The translations under genes were made by a program, and so were the position numbers. The notes beneath the pieces were generated by a model. It was not told where the DNA came from. It did no database searches and worked only from the letters and a program-made list of their open reading frames with translations. A stretch of 64,000 bases of DNA from Singulisphaera acidiphila DSM 18658. GTDB lineage: Bacteria > Planctomycetota > Planctomycetia > Isosphaerales > Isosphaeraceae. Shown here piece by piece: positions 16,414 through 26,365 of the stretch. Every line of letters begins with the position of its first letter. Within the stretch, counting starts at the first letter, position 1. The DNA lies in contig NC_019892.1 of the NCBI RefSeq assembly GCF_000242455.2, positions 3,348,001-3,412,000 of the forward strand. The letters run 5' to 3'.

Positions 16414-17400
16414 ATGCGAGACATCCGTGTTGCGACCGTCCAGTTCGAGCACCACGACGACGACAAGCCGTACAACCTCGCACGCATCCGTGACCTGACC
16501 CGAGTCGCGGTGAAGCAGGGGGCCGAGATCGTCAGCTTTCACGAGTGCTCCATCACCGCCTACACCTATCTCCAACACCTCGACCGAGAACAGCTCACGG
16601 CCGTCGCGGAGCCCGTTCCCGACGGCCCCTCGGTACGAGCCTTGACCGCGATCGCACGCGAAGCCGGCGTGGTCGTGATGGCCGGATTGATCGAAAAAGA
16701 TGAACGGGGAGGCCTCTACAATTGTTACGTGGCAGTGAGCCCCGACGGATTTCTCGCCAAGCATCGTAAGCTGCACACGTTCGTCAATCCTCACCTGTCG
16801 CCCGGTGATCGTTACACCGTGGTCGAGATCCTGGGCATCCAGGTCGGGTTTTTGACTTGCTACGACAACAACTTGGCTGAAAACGTCCGAGTCACGACCC
16901 TGATGGGCGCGGAGGTGATCTTCATGCCGCACGTGACCGGATGCCTGCCCTCGGTGATGCCGGGGCGGGGGAGCGTCGATCGCCGGCTCTGGGACGAGCG
17001 GCACCGCGATCCCGTGCGGCTACGCCAGGAATTTCAAGGCCCCAAAGGGCGGGGCTGGCTGATGCGTTGGCTGCCCGCACGCGCCTGGGAGAACGGAGTC
17101 TATGCCGTCTTCAGCAACCCGATCGGGCTCGATGACGACACGATCAAGCCGGGCCTCGCCATGATCCTCGACCCGTTTGGAGAAGTGCTGGCGGAAAGCC
17201 AGGCGCTCGAAGACGACGTGGTCGTCGCTCTCTTGACCGCCGACAAGATCGAACAGGCACCCGGTCGACGATACCTTCGCGCCCGCCGCCCTGAGCTCTA
17301 CGGCAAACTCGTCGAGCCCCCGCCGGCCGGCCAGGAGCCGATCACGAAGCCAGGATGGGCCATGGCTCACGAACAGAAGCCGCCAGCCAAGAGTTCATAA
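16414..17400 (+). CDS. Carbon-nitrogen hydrolase (nitrilase superfamily)
   Basis: The 328-residue protein has the full catalytic triad of the nitrilase superfamily: Glu44 in VSFHECSITAY, Lys119 in AKHRKLH and Cys149 in GFLTCYDNN. This cysteine-dependent superfamily hydrolyses amides, carbamoyl groups or nitriles in the cytoplasm. The segment after Cys149 (AENVRVTTLMGAEVIFMPHVTG) fits the family. An insertion near residues 185-225 with RGSVDRRLWDERHRDP is longer than in core amidases. The start has AAAGGCG upstream. Substrate cannot be read from sequence; N-carbamoyl-D-amino-acid or omega-amidase-like activity are both possible. Confidence 0.85.
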   Translation: MRDIRVATVQFEHHDDDKPYNLARIRDLTRVAVKQGAEIVSFHECSITAYTYLQHLDREQLTAVAEPVPDGPSVRALTAIAREAGVVVMAGLIEKDERGGLYNCYVAVSPDGFLAKHRKLHTFVNPHLSPGDRYTVVEILGIQVGFLTCYDNNLAENVRVTTLMGAEVIFMPHVTGCLPSVMPGRGSVDRRLWDERHRDPVRLRQEFQGPKGRGWLMRWLPARAWENGVYAVFSNPIGLDDDTIKPGLAMILDPFGEVLAESQALEDDVVVALLTADKIEQAPGRRYLRARRPELYGKLVEPPPAGQEPITKPGWAMAHEQKPPAKSS

Positions 17401-17432
17401 AGGATCGACACTGTCCTGACTCTCGTAGGGGA

Positions 17433-17468
17433 CATGGCCCACCATCCCGACCAGCCTGGCGGGCCATG
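17433..17468. terminator. Hairpin between convergent genes
   Basis: CATGGCCC at 17433-17440 pairs with GGGCCATG at 17461-17468, extended inward by CCA/TGG across one mismatch. It sits between the convergent stops of the nitrilase gene (17400) and the ThuA gene (17518) and could serve both. No T-tract follows on either side. Confidence 0.4.
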
Positions 17469-17517
17469 CCCACACGACGAGAGAACATCACAAGATATCG
17501 AGGCGATACCTCGAGGA

Positions 17518-18357
17518 TTACTTGCCCTTGGGATCAAGGTTCTTCGCAAGTTCGTCGGGCGAAACCTGGCACTTCACCCCTTCGGAGGGGACCTCGAGCT
17601 TGGCGCTCCAAAGGATCGAGTTCAGCACAAGGGTACGGAACTCTTCCTGGCCCCAGTTGGCATGAAAATGGCCGCCCGTAAACCCGAAGGATCGGCCGCC
17701 CTCTTTCCGCTCGGTCGCCCACGCGACCACTTGATCCTTGTACGTCTTCTTATCATGGCCGACGAGTTCCTCGGCGGTCAGGATCGGGGTTACGCGCGGA
17801 TCCTCGGGGCGGAACCGGATCTTGAAGTACCACTCGTCGTTGGCACGAAACGGCTTGACGCCTCGCGTGATCGGATGCTCACTCTTGGGAATGATCCGAG
17901 CGTCATTGTGCGGATTGTCGGAATAGGCGGTCTCGTAGTAGCCACCGAGCCAGTCGAGGAGTTGGTCGCCGACCTTCCCCTTGGGGAACTCGACCGCGTA
18001 GTGCAGGCAGACGAGGCCGACCCCTTGATCCATCAGCTTGCGCATCGTCTCCAGGCGCTCCCCTTGGATCATCGGATGCCCGCCGCCGCCATCCATGAAG
18101 AAGACGACCGACTTGGCGCCTTTGAAGACGCTCTCATCCTTCGGCCACCCCCCCTGGACGAGGACCGGGTCGATCCCCGGGATCTCCTTGAGACACTTGA
18201 CGAGCAGTTTCGTCCCCGCGTTGAATTCGTGCGCTCCGGCGGCATGGCTCGGAGTGCCCGCGATCAGGACGATCTTGGTGTCTGCGGCCTGTGCGGTCGA
18301 CATGGCGGATGCCAGCGCCAGACCCGAGAGCGCGAACCAACCGAACAGCGTCTTCAT
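17518..18357 (-). CDS. Exported ThuA-domain protein
   Basis: The 279-residue protein begins with a signal peptide (about residues 1-24, ending STAQA) and then a ThuA domain, a class I glutamine-amidotransferase-like fold: KIVLIAGTPSH, HEFNAGTKLL, VVFFMDGGGGHPMI, GVGLVCLHYAVE and EHPITRGV. ThuA domains are common in planctomycete sugar-utilisation loci and are fused to or next to GFO/IDH/MocA oxidoreductases, as here (gene at 18463). A role in exported sugar or keto-sugar breakdown is inferred from this neighbourhood. The ATG has GAGGAC upstream. A terminator separates it from the oxidoreductase gene, so it has its own promoter. Confidence 0.85.
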   Translation of the reverse strand: MKTLFGWFALSGLALASAMSTAQAADTKIVLIAGTPSHAAGAHEFNAGTKLLVKCLKEIPGIDPVLVQGGWPKDESVFKGAKSVVFFMDGGGGHPMIQGERLETMRKLMDQGVGLVCLHYAVEFPKGKVGDQLLDWLGGYYETAYSDNPHNDARIIPKSEHPITRGVKPFRANDEWYFKIRFRPEDPRVTPILTAEELVGHDKKTYKDQVVAWATERKEGGRSFGFTGGHFHANWGQEEFRTLVLNSILWSAKLEVPSEGVKCQVSPDELAKNLDPKGK

Positions 18358-18405
18358 GCGTCAGTCCTCGTGATGGCTCAACGAATTGTTCAGGTAGGAA
18401 TATGC

Positions 18406-18440
18406 AAAAAAACACCTGCCCTCGCCAGGAGGACAGGTGT
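18406..18440 (-). terminator. Intrinsic terminator
   Basis: On the minus strand a hairpin formed by ACACCTG/CAGGTGT (18412-18418 with 18434-18440) plus an inner CCTC/GAGG stem is followed directly by seven T residues (complement of 18406-18412). It lies 23 bases after the stop of the Gfo/Idh/MocA gene and should end its transcript before thuA. Confidence 0.8.
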
Positions 18441-18462
18441 CTCGATCGGTTCGTGCCGGGAG

Positions 18463-19752
<1,290 letters not shown>

Positions 19753-19870
19753 AGTGCGTTCTCCCTTGGCTGAGGGCGTTTCGAGAACTGGGATCAAGAT
19801 CCCTTGGGATCCGGCGCCGGAATCGAACAGACGATCCCGGTGCCGGTCTTGCTCACACTTGTGAAGAGGC

Positions 19871-20923
19871 TTACTTCGTCCCCTTCTTCTTGACCACGAG
19901 GGACTTCACACCCCGGAGGTCTTCTTGCTCGTTAAGGGCGCGGACCACCCGGAAGCCGACGAACGTCGCGTCAGTGTGCCACCAGATGCTCTGGGGCCGC
20001 TGCGGATCTTGCACACTCCACTCGAGGTTCGAAGCCAGGCGCGCCGCACTCCGGAGCCGATCGGCATCGTCGTCCCAGGACCCGCCGCGGGCCACGTAGG
20101 AATATTCCTTGGCGGTGGGGAGCACGACCGGACCCTTCGCAAGCGGATTCTTCGCCAGCGTACTGTAGAGGTCCGGAACGTAGTGGTCCAGACACCACTC
20201 CGAAACGTTGCCATGCATGTCATACAGTCCCCAAGGGTTCGGCTTCTTCTTACCGACCGGCTGGGGCTTCTCGGCATTGTCGACGTTCCAGGCATACTCC
20301 TCGAGCTTGCTCGGATCGTCGCCGAACGAATAGGTGGTCTTGGTCCCTGCGCGGCAGGCATACTCCCACTCCGCTTCGGTGGGCAAGCGATAGACCTTGC
20401 CCGTCTTGGTCGAGAGCCAGCGGCAATATTCCATGGCCGAGTGGTGGGTGATGCAAATGACCGGCTGGCCTTTCCGGCCGAGCCCGAAGGTCTCGTCAGC
20501 GTAGGGAGGGGTCGGCCGGGTGATCGCGTCGGCCGCCGTCTCGTTGGCCGGTTGCTTGGACGTATCGACGCCTTCGCGTTGCTTGCGCTTCAGGTCAAAG
20601 GCGAACGCGAATTCGTCGTACTCATCCCAGGTGACTTCTTTCTTGCCCATCCAGAACGGGGCGATCGCCACTTCGTGTTGGGCTCCCTCGTCCTCGGAGC
20701 GCTTCTCTTCCGTGGCCGGACTCCCCATCACATAGGTCCCACCCGGGATCGGGACCATTTCAAATTTCTGGTCGGTTCCCGGAATCAGTTCGACATAAGG
20801 CTTCATGTCTTCCGGACGAGAAGTGTTCTTCTCTTCCTGAGCCACGCTGACCGAAGATCCGGCAAAACCGGCCAGAAACAGGGCCACTGGAACCGACAAA
20901 CAACGGAGCGAAAACAGGCGCAC
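19871..20923 (-). CDS. Exported SUMF1-fold protein without catalytic cysteines
   Basis: The 350-residue protein has a GTG start (GGAGAA 8 bases upstream) and a signal peptide (about residues 1-28). It then has the formylglycine-generating-enzyme fold: MVPIPGGTYVMGSP, KKEVTWDEYDEF, RLPTEAEWEYACRAGTKT, NPWGLYDMHGNVSEWCLD, RGGSWDDDADRLRSAAR and GFRVVRA. True FGE enzymes oxidise a sulfatase cysteine using a pair of cysteines after the GGSW motif; here that region has Asp and Arg in place of them, so this is unlikely to be a sulfatase-maturing enzyme. No sulfatase is in the window. It may bind ligands or carry out another oxidation. It is divergent from apbE. Confidence 0.8.
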   Translation of the reverse strand: MRLFSLRCLSVPVALFLAGFAGSSVSVAQEEKNTSRPEDMKPYVELIPGTDQKFEMVPIPGGTYVMGSPATEEKRSEDEGAQHEVAIAPFWMGKKEVTWDEYDEFAFAFDLKRKQREGVDTSKQPANETAADAITRPTPPYADETFGLGRKGQPVICITHHSAMEYCRWLSTKTGKVYRLPTEAEWEYACRAGTKTTYSFGDDPSKLEEYAWNVDNAEKPQPVGKKKPNPWGLYDMHGNVSEWCLDHYVPDLYSTLAKNPLAKGPVVLPTAKEYSYVARGGSWDDDADRLRSAARLASNLEWSVQDPQRPQSIWWHTDATFVGFRVVRALNEQEDLRGVKSLVVKKKGTK

Positions 20924-20994
20924 TTGTGGTATTCTCCACGGAAGGATCGGGGGCGGTCGGCGCCCTCAGTACCGGGTCGCCGGAGGTTTCGACG

Positions 20995-22056
20995 ATGATC
21001 GCCCCACTGAGCCTTGGGTTCCTGCTCGTATTGCAGGTGGTTGGGGCCAGTCTCGATGCCGAGCCAACGCCCAAGTTGTCTCGATTCGACTTCGCCGAAA
21101 CCCACATGGGGACCTCATTTAATCTTGTTTTATACACCGAAGACGAGCCGACTGCCAGAAGCGCCTCCCAGGCCGCTTTTGCACGAATCGCCGCCCTCGA
21201 CGCCATTTTGAGCGACTATCAGCCGGAAAGCGAACTGATGCGGCTCTGCCGGCAGGCCGGCGGTCCCCCCGTCCCCGTCAGCGAGCCGCTGTTCGAGGTC
21301 CTCGCGCGATCCAAGGCGATCTATGAGCAGTCCCACGGCGCGTTCGACGTCACCGTGGCCCCGGTGGTCCGCCTCTGGCGTCGAGCGCGGCGCGACCGGA
21401 AAATGCCCGACCTCGACCGCTTGGCCGAAGCCCTCGCCCTGGTCGGATCGGACAAGATGCTCCTCGACCCCGTGGCGAAGACCGTCCAACTCACAAAGCC
21501 AAGCATAAAGCTCGATCTCGGCGGGCTGGCCAAAGGGTACGCCGCCGATGAAGCGCTTCGGGCCTTGAAAGCGAAGGGGGTGACCCGAGCCCTGGTCGCG
21601 GGGGCCGGAGATATCGTTGTGGGGGATCCGCCCCCCGGCCGAGACGGCTGGACGATTGGCGTCGCCGCCTTAAATCCAGGCAAAGACGCACCTCGCTGCT
21701 ATCTCTCCCTGAGCCGTGCGGCCGTATCAACGGCCGGAGATGCCGAGCAGTTCGTCGAGATCGACGGCAAGCGCTATTCCCATATCGTCGACCCGAGGAC
21801 CGGCCTGGGCGTCGTCAACCGCTCCAACGTCACCGTTTTCGCTCGTGACGGTCTGACCGCCGATAGCCTCGACACCGCGATCTACGTCCTCGGTCCCGAG
21901 CGTGGCCTCCCGCTGGTCGAATCGACCGACGAAGCCGCCGCCTTGATCGTCCGGCTCTCGCCGAAGGGCGAAGAGACGATCGAATCGCAACGATGGGGTC
22001 GGCTTCCAACGACACAACCAAAACCGAACGAAAAACCGGTGCTCTCACGGCCCTGA
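20995..22056 (+). CDS. apbE: FAD:protein FMN transferase
   Basis: The 353-residue protein starts at the ATG at 20995, with GGAGG 8 bases upstream; the frame is open further up without such a site. A hydrophobic N-terminus (about residues 1-21) exports it. The ApbE motifs are present: THMGTSFNLV, DLGGLAKGYAADEAL, AGAGDIVVGD and YSHIVDPRTG. ApbE attaches FMN covalently to threonines of periplasmic or membrane redox proteins such as Na+-NQR or RnfG. No target protein with a matching FMN motif is seen in the window. It is divergent from the SUMF1-fold gene with a 71-base gap, and it ends at a good intrinsic terminator. Confidence 0.92.
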   Translation: MIAPLSLGFLLVLQVVGASLDAEPTPKLSRFDFAETHMGTSFNLVLYTEDEPTARSASQAAFARIAALDAILSDYQPESELMRLCRQAGGPPVPVSEPLFEVLARSKAIYEQSHGAFDVTVAPVVRLWRRARRDRKMPDLDRLAEALALVGSDKMLLDPVAKTVQLTKPSIKLDLGGLAKGYAADEALRALKAKGVTRALVAGAGDIVVGDPPPGRDGWTIGVAALNPGKDAPRCYLSLSRAAVSTAGDAEQFVEIDGKRYSHIVDPRTGLGVVNRSNVTVFARDGLTADSLDTAIYVLGPERGLPLVESTDEAAALIVRLSPKGEETIESQRWGRLPTTQPKPNEKPVLSRP

Positions 22057-22077
22057 TAGAGTCTATCTCAATGGGCA

Positions 22078-22141
22078 GGCCGCGCAAAAGCCGTCGCGCC
22101 CCCAGCGACAGGGCACCGGGGGCACGCTCGGCCTTTTTTTT
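22078..22141 (+). terminator. Intrinsic terminator of apbE
   Basis: A GCCCCC/GGGGGC stem, with an outer GGCC/GGCC pairing, is followed by eight T residues (22134-22141). It lies 22 bases after the apbE stop and runs right up to the stop codon of the convergent transporter gene. Confidence 0.8.
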
Positions 22142-23456
22142 AACCAAGCGAGAGCATGGTTACGAAGGCGACCGAAGCACCAACAATCAAGGCGGGCAAG
22201 AGGGGACGAATCAACTCCGGGGGCGATACGCCGACGATCCCCGCGCTACAGAGAACGACCGCCGAGACGGGTGACATGGTCCGACCGAACGCGGCCGCCA
22301 AGCAAGTCAGGGCTCCGAGCATCGGCACCTCCGATCGGTCGCCAAGCGGGACGATGCACGCCTGGGCAAACGCCAAGACCGGCCCGGATCCGGACCCCGA
22401 GAGGGTGGCTAGACTCCAGGGGAGGCTGACAGCGAGCGAGGCCATCCCCCAGCGCGAATCACCCACTTGCTTGATCAAAAGGTCCCCCAGCCCAACCGCA
22501 ACGACACCGGCACCGAAGCACTGGGCAACGATCGTCAGTGAAATGACGTCGCGATAGGAGGCCCCCATCCCGTCGAAAAAGCTCTGGACCACCTGCCGCA
22601 AATCCCGCCAGCCGATCAGAGCCGCCAAGGCAAACCCAATCAAGAGGGCACGCACCACCGGGATCGCCGCAACCAGGTCGGGACGCGCATTCAGGCCCTC
22701 CACGCGAAGCAGCCAGCCGAGCGACCTCAGACCCCCGTGCGCCAGGAGCAGGAGGCTGACCGGCACGAGCGGAACGATGGCTTTGAGAAGGTTGATCCGT
22801 TCTTCCTCCCGTTCCGGTCCGAGGACGTTCTCGTCGAGATCCTCAATCGGATGACCTGTCGCTCGAGCCGTGAAGAGAACGAAGGCGGCGATCGCGGCCG
22901 CAAGACCGGCCAGGCTCGCCGGAATCACCCGGACGCTAAGCGCCAAGGGGGACACGCCGACCAGGCCGCTCAGAGCCTGAACATCTTGCGCGGCCGGATT
23001 GAGGAGGTCTCCCCCGAAGGACGCGCCCAACACCAGGGCCGCCCCCGCAACGGCCGGGCTCAATTTCGCCGCGATGAGCAACGGGACAAGGATCGGACCG
23101 AGCATCGCGGCCACGCTGGACTGACTTGGCACGGCCAAGTTGACGAGGTAGGCCGACACGATTCCTCCCGGAAGAACCGCCCAACGCCGACCGTTCAGAG
23201 GGGCCAGGAGCAAACGAACCAACTGCCGGTCGCAGCCGGTCGTCCGCAGGACCGCGGCAAACCCCATCGCCGCGCAGATCGGCGCGACCATCGGGGCAAC
23301 CATTGACCGTGCGAACGTATCCAGCACTGCCAGAGGACGACCGGCCAGGAACGCCAGCGTCAATCCGCCCCCAAGGAGCGTCAACCGAATATCATGGCGC
23401 CGCACGATGAGCCCGACGCTCAACGCCACGACCAGGAGGGCGATCGTAATCTGCAT
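22140..23456 (-). CDS. DcuC-like C4-dicarboxylate transporter
   Basis: The 438-residue protein from the ATG ending at 23456 is almost wholly hydrophobic, with about 12 helices. GASFGGDLLNPAAQDVQAL and the C-terminal GRTMSPVSAVVL are close to signatures of the DcuC/ArsB-type ion transporter group, which moves C4-dicarboxylates or other anions across the inner membrane. An in-frame TTG 36 bases upstream (23492) would add 12 residues; I prefer the ATG because the upstream sequence is part of the insertion-sequence relic that abuts this gene. No clear ribosome-binding site is visible for either start. Substrate is inferred only. Confidence 0.75.
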   Translation of the reverse strand: MQITIALLVVALSVGLIVRRHDIRLTLLGGGLTLAFLAGRPLAVLDTFARSMVAPMVAPICAAMGFAAVLRTTGCDRQLVRLLLAPLNGRRWAVLPGGIVSAYLVNLAVPSQSSVAAMLGPILVPLLIAAKLSPAVAGAALVLGASFGGDLLNPAAQDVQALSGLVGVSPLALSVRVIPASLAGLAAAIAAFVLFTARATGHPIEDLDENVLGPEREEERINLLKAIVPLVPVSLLLLAHGGLRSLGWLLRVEGLNARPDLVAAIPVVRALLIGFALAALIGWRDLRQVVQSFFDGMGASYRDVISLTIVAQCFGAGVVAVGLGDLLIKQVGDSRWGMASLAVSLPWSLATLSGSGSGPVLAFAQACIVPLGDRSEVPMLGALTCLAAAFGRTMSPVSAVVLCSAGIVGVSPPELIRPLLPALIVGASVAFVTMLSLG

Positions 23457-23481
23457 ATGAGATTGCCAGCGTCTTTTTGAT

Positions 23482-23853
23482 AGACCGAACAAGAATCCAC
23501 GATCGCAAGAACGGCTTGGGCGTCTTGCATTCAGTCAGAGTCTGGGCCGGCGAATTTGGCCTATCGCCGGGGCAAGTTGCCTACGCCGAGAAATCCAACG
23601 TGATCACGGCCATTCCCGAATAGCTAAGACTGACGGATATCAAGGGCATGATTATCACAGTGAACGCCTGGGGGACGTGGAAGGCGATCGCCACGTAGAT
23701 CATCAAAGGCGAGGCGGATTTTGTCTTGGAGCTGAGTGGAAGCAACATGCCGGGCGTGAAAGTATCGCGACGAAGCAATGCAGTTGCAGATGGAGCGATG
23801 ACTTCCTGCTGCAAGCGATTATCGGATCAACAAGTTAGTGCACACTAGCCCTG
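23482..23853 (+). pseudogene. Decayed ISAs1-family transposase relic
   Basis: This segment aligns base by base with the intact transposase at 48624-49784. Positions about 23500-23735 match the intact copy with a constant offset of 25510, covering the region from SHDRKNGLG to ADYVLALKG. The match then jumps to an offset of 25946 for the C-terminal end (23741-23853), an internal deletion of 436 bases that breaks the frame. In-frame TAG codons occur in the first part (in ATTCCCGAATAGC and CCACGTAGATC). The right end CACACTAGCCCTG matches the intact element's end (GCGCTGGCCCTG), so 23853 is its right boundary; the left end is lost. It abuts the DcuC-like gene 26 bases from its start. Confidence 0.85.
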
Positions 23854-23871
23854 GTGTGTGAGTGGTTTCTC

Positions 23872-26334
23872 TCACCGAGTTTGCTGAGACAGCCATGCGT
23901 AAAGAGCGTCGAGCATGTAGGCCTTGGACCATGCGTCGTGTGAGCCCAAACTGCTCGAGCGGCCCACGTCGGATGTCAAGCCGAAGAATTCAGTGTATCG
24001 GGGCAAGCCACCAGCTTGTCGGAGGGCCCCAATCATGGCACGGGGATTCGTGATTGGGTATTTGAAATCGTACAGGTTGTGAAAACACCAGCATGGAATA
24101 TTGGAAATCCTCTGTGCTTGATCTGGGTCGCAGCCTGCAGTGGCGATCGGAACGATTGCCGCCCAAAGTTCGGGATGTTCGGCGGCCAGACTCCATACAC
24201 CCGCCCCACCGCTGGAGACACCCGTCAGGTAGATTCTCTTAGGATCGACTTCGTACTCATCCTGAACCAATTTGAGGACGGCCAAGACCATCCTTGCATC
24301 GGTGCCGCCAGGGCTCCAGCCGCCCGACCGCCCCTGAGGAACGACGGCAAAAAAGGGGAAGTTGTCACGCCTCTGTTTCACGGCAAGGGGGAACGTGACG
24401 TCAAGATAGGCATCTCCTCGTGGTCCGCCTTCTCGTTCGTCGTATCCATGCAGAAAGAGGATCAGGGGATAGGAGCGGCCACTGCGGTGGCCCGGCGGGG
24501 CGAACACTGCATAATTGTACTCGACCCCTGATTCATCTCGGTAGCTACGTCGGACAAAGCCGTCATGCAACGCATCGTTGGGTATGGAAATAGTCTCTGC
24601 AAGAGGCGATAGATGCAAGTGGCGTCGAGCTGACTCTACGTCATCGCGGGATAGATTGTAAATGAACAAGGACGCACCAAGCCTTTGAAGAGGCTTGAAG
24701 TCCTTGAAGTAGGCGTACTGGACCGTGCCTAAGCTATAGGCGTCGACGGCATACCACCCAGGATGCGGGCCACCCTGCAGACTGTACCAAGGAGCATCCT
24801 TGGGATCGCTGCCTCCATGGGAATTCAAGCTGGGAGCAATCGTGTACTCGAGCCCATAGGCCTGGGGATCGACGATCTGTCGACAGGCCAGACCAATGGG
24901 GCGAGATTCAGGATGCTCTCGAAGCCATGACTTCAGGATGCCGAAATCCTGCCCGCAATCTCTACCTGACATCCAGCGTGGTAAACTCGTGGCATTTTGT
25001 GTTCCCGACGCGGCTTCATTGAGACAACATAAAAAAGAAGGGTAGGTTGTGAGGCTGTTAAGTAAAACCGAAGCCAGCAAGCCCAAAATCAACCAGCGCG
25101 TTGTTCGAAATGCCGGGCGGAAGAAAATTGATAGTGAGGATATGCCGATAATCGCAAAAGGAGCGGCCAAAATGAGGACGGATGACGTAGGCAAAATTGG
25201 CGCAAGAATCGTCGAGGCTAGGACAAGAACGAAGACGGGCGGAGCCCACACGGCCAACTGATCCAAGACTCCGGACCGCATCCAAGCCATCCGAAATGAC
25301 GTGGCGGCTCCACCGAGGATCAGTGCGAGGGTGCCTAAAGGGATTTTCCACGCAAGCATGGTCCATGAAAAGCCACCGCGAGCAGACGCTGATGTCGAGA
25401 TTGAGGCATCGCCGGCTTCCGTCGCGGAATCTCGCCACCGCTGAGCGAGTCCTTCGCGATAGTCACTGGGGACTAAGGTAGCCAGACTCGTCAACCCACT
25501 GGCCGAACCGCCCACGCCATCTCTCGCCGCCGGCGCGGTTTGAGAGAACAAATATCCTGAATTCAGGACCCATAAACAAAGAGTCGTGCCGATGAATAAT
25601 TGACCGGCCCAGGACTTGGCAGGTTGTTGTGGAGCGTCGTGTTCCTTCAAAAACCAACGAGCCGTGCCAATCGAAACCCATGCAGGCAAGAGAGCCAAGA
25701 CGGCGAAGTCGGCCAATAGAGCTATCCCCAACAGTATGCCGGTGAGAGCGGCCCTGTTCCAATCCGGTTTGCGAAGCCAACCCAGGAAGGCGTAGGACGT
25801 AGCCAAAACAGCAACGGCGACCGGCAGGTCAGGGGTGGCCATCTGCTCACGAGCCAGAATGTTCGGGCCAAGACTCCAGAATATCAACCCGAGGCAACTC
25901 GCCGGCTTGCCATAGAGGTTGTTGGCCCAATGATAAATGATCCAGGCCCCCATCGCCCACCAGAGGAAATTGGGGACGCGGGCAAGACAAAACAGAATCA
26001 CAAACTGATTACGATTGTGGTAAATAAATCTGGAAGCGTCTTGGGACGCGCGATCGAGCCCTACCGCCTCTGTCCAATATTTCTGCCTCTCAAAATCGAC
26101 ACAAGGGTCCAAAAATGGGGTAGCAGCGAGGACGGGAACGGCAGAAATCAGCCTCGCCAGAGGCGGAACGTCGTTCGCAGTGGAGAAATCCCCGGTCCGC
26201 CAATGGACGAGGCCAGCCGGCACAAGCCTGGTCTCATCGACGGTGGGGTAGTGGCGCAAGGTCCCATCTAAGAACAGTAGGAAGTTCGCGGTCACGAGCA
26301 GAACGATCGGGTTTCGGACGATTGTGAAGCGCAT
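23872..26334 (-). CDS. GT39-like membrane protein fused to an alpha/beta-hydrolase
   Basis: The 820-residue protein, started at the ATG ending at 26334 (AGGA upstream), has two halves. Residues 1-460 form 10 or so membrane helices, with the loop ETRLVPAGLVHWRTGDFS near the N-terminus, a MATPDLPVAVAVLA helix and the general layout of GT39/ArnT-type lipid-linked sugar transferases. From about 600 to the end is an alpha/beta-hydrolase of the PHB-depolymerase/esterase type: ILFLHGYDEREGG, FFAVVPQG, then TGVSSGGAG with nucleophile Ser707, Asp756 in NLYDFKYP and His799 in GSHDAWS, a full catalytic triad. The hydrolase half would face the exterior. I know of no standard family with this fusion. The gene lies in an AT-richer segment and next to a DUF1559 gene (gap 31 bases). 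Confidence 0.75.
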   Translation of the reverse strand: MRFTIVRNPIVLLVTANFLLFLDGTLRHYPTVDETRLVPAGLVHWRTGDFSTANDVPPLARLISAVPVLAATPFLDPCVDFERQKYWTEAVGLDRASQDASRFIYHNRNQFVILFCLARVPNFLWWAMGAWIIYHWANNLYGKPASCLGLIFWSLGPNILAREQMATPDLPVAVAVLATSYAFLGWLRKPDWNRAALTGILLGIALLADFAVLALLPAWVSIGTARWFLKEHDAPQQPAKSWAGQLFIGTTLCLWVLNSGYLFSQTAPAARDGVGGSASGLTSLATLVPSDYREGLAQRWRDSATEAGDASISTSASARGGFSWTMLAWKIPLGTLALILGGAATSFRMAWMRSGVLDQLAVWAPPVFVLVLASTILAPILPTSSVLILAAPFAIIGISSLSIFFRPAFRTTRWLILGLLASVLLNSLTTYPSFLCCLNEAASGTQNATSLPRWMSGRDCGQDFGILKSWLREHPESRPIGLACRQIVDPQAYGLEYTIAPSLNSHGGSDPKDAPWYSLQGGPHPGWYAVDAYSLGTVQYAYFKDFKPLQRLGASLFIYNLSRDDVESARRHLHLSPLAETISIPNDALHDGFVRRSYRDESGVEYNYAVFAPPGHRSGRSYPLILFLHGYDEREGGPRGDAYLDVTFPLAVKQRRDNFPFFAVVPQGRSGGWSPGGTDARMVLAVLKLVQDEYEVDPKRIYLTGVSSGGAGVWSLAAEHPELWAAIVPIATAGCDPDQAQRISNIPCWCFHNLYDFKYPITNPRAMIGALRQAGGLPRYTEFFGLTSDVGRSSSLGSHDAWSKAYMLDALYAWLSQQTR

Positions 26335-26365
26335 AGCTAACTGTCCTGAGTTCCAGAACGGCACG

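Noticed and set aside
20995..22056. Could ApbE and the SUMF1-fold protein be a sulfatase or flavin maturation pair?
   Set aside because: The SUMF1-fold protein lacks the catalytic cysteines, no sulfatase is near and no flavin-acceptor motif was found. Divergent placement is the only link.
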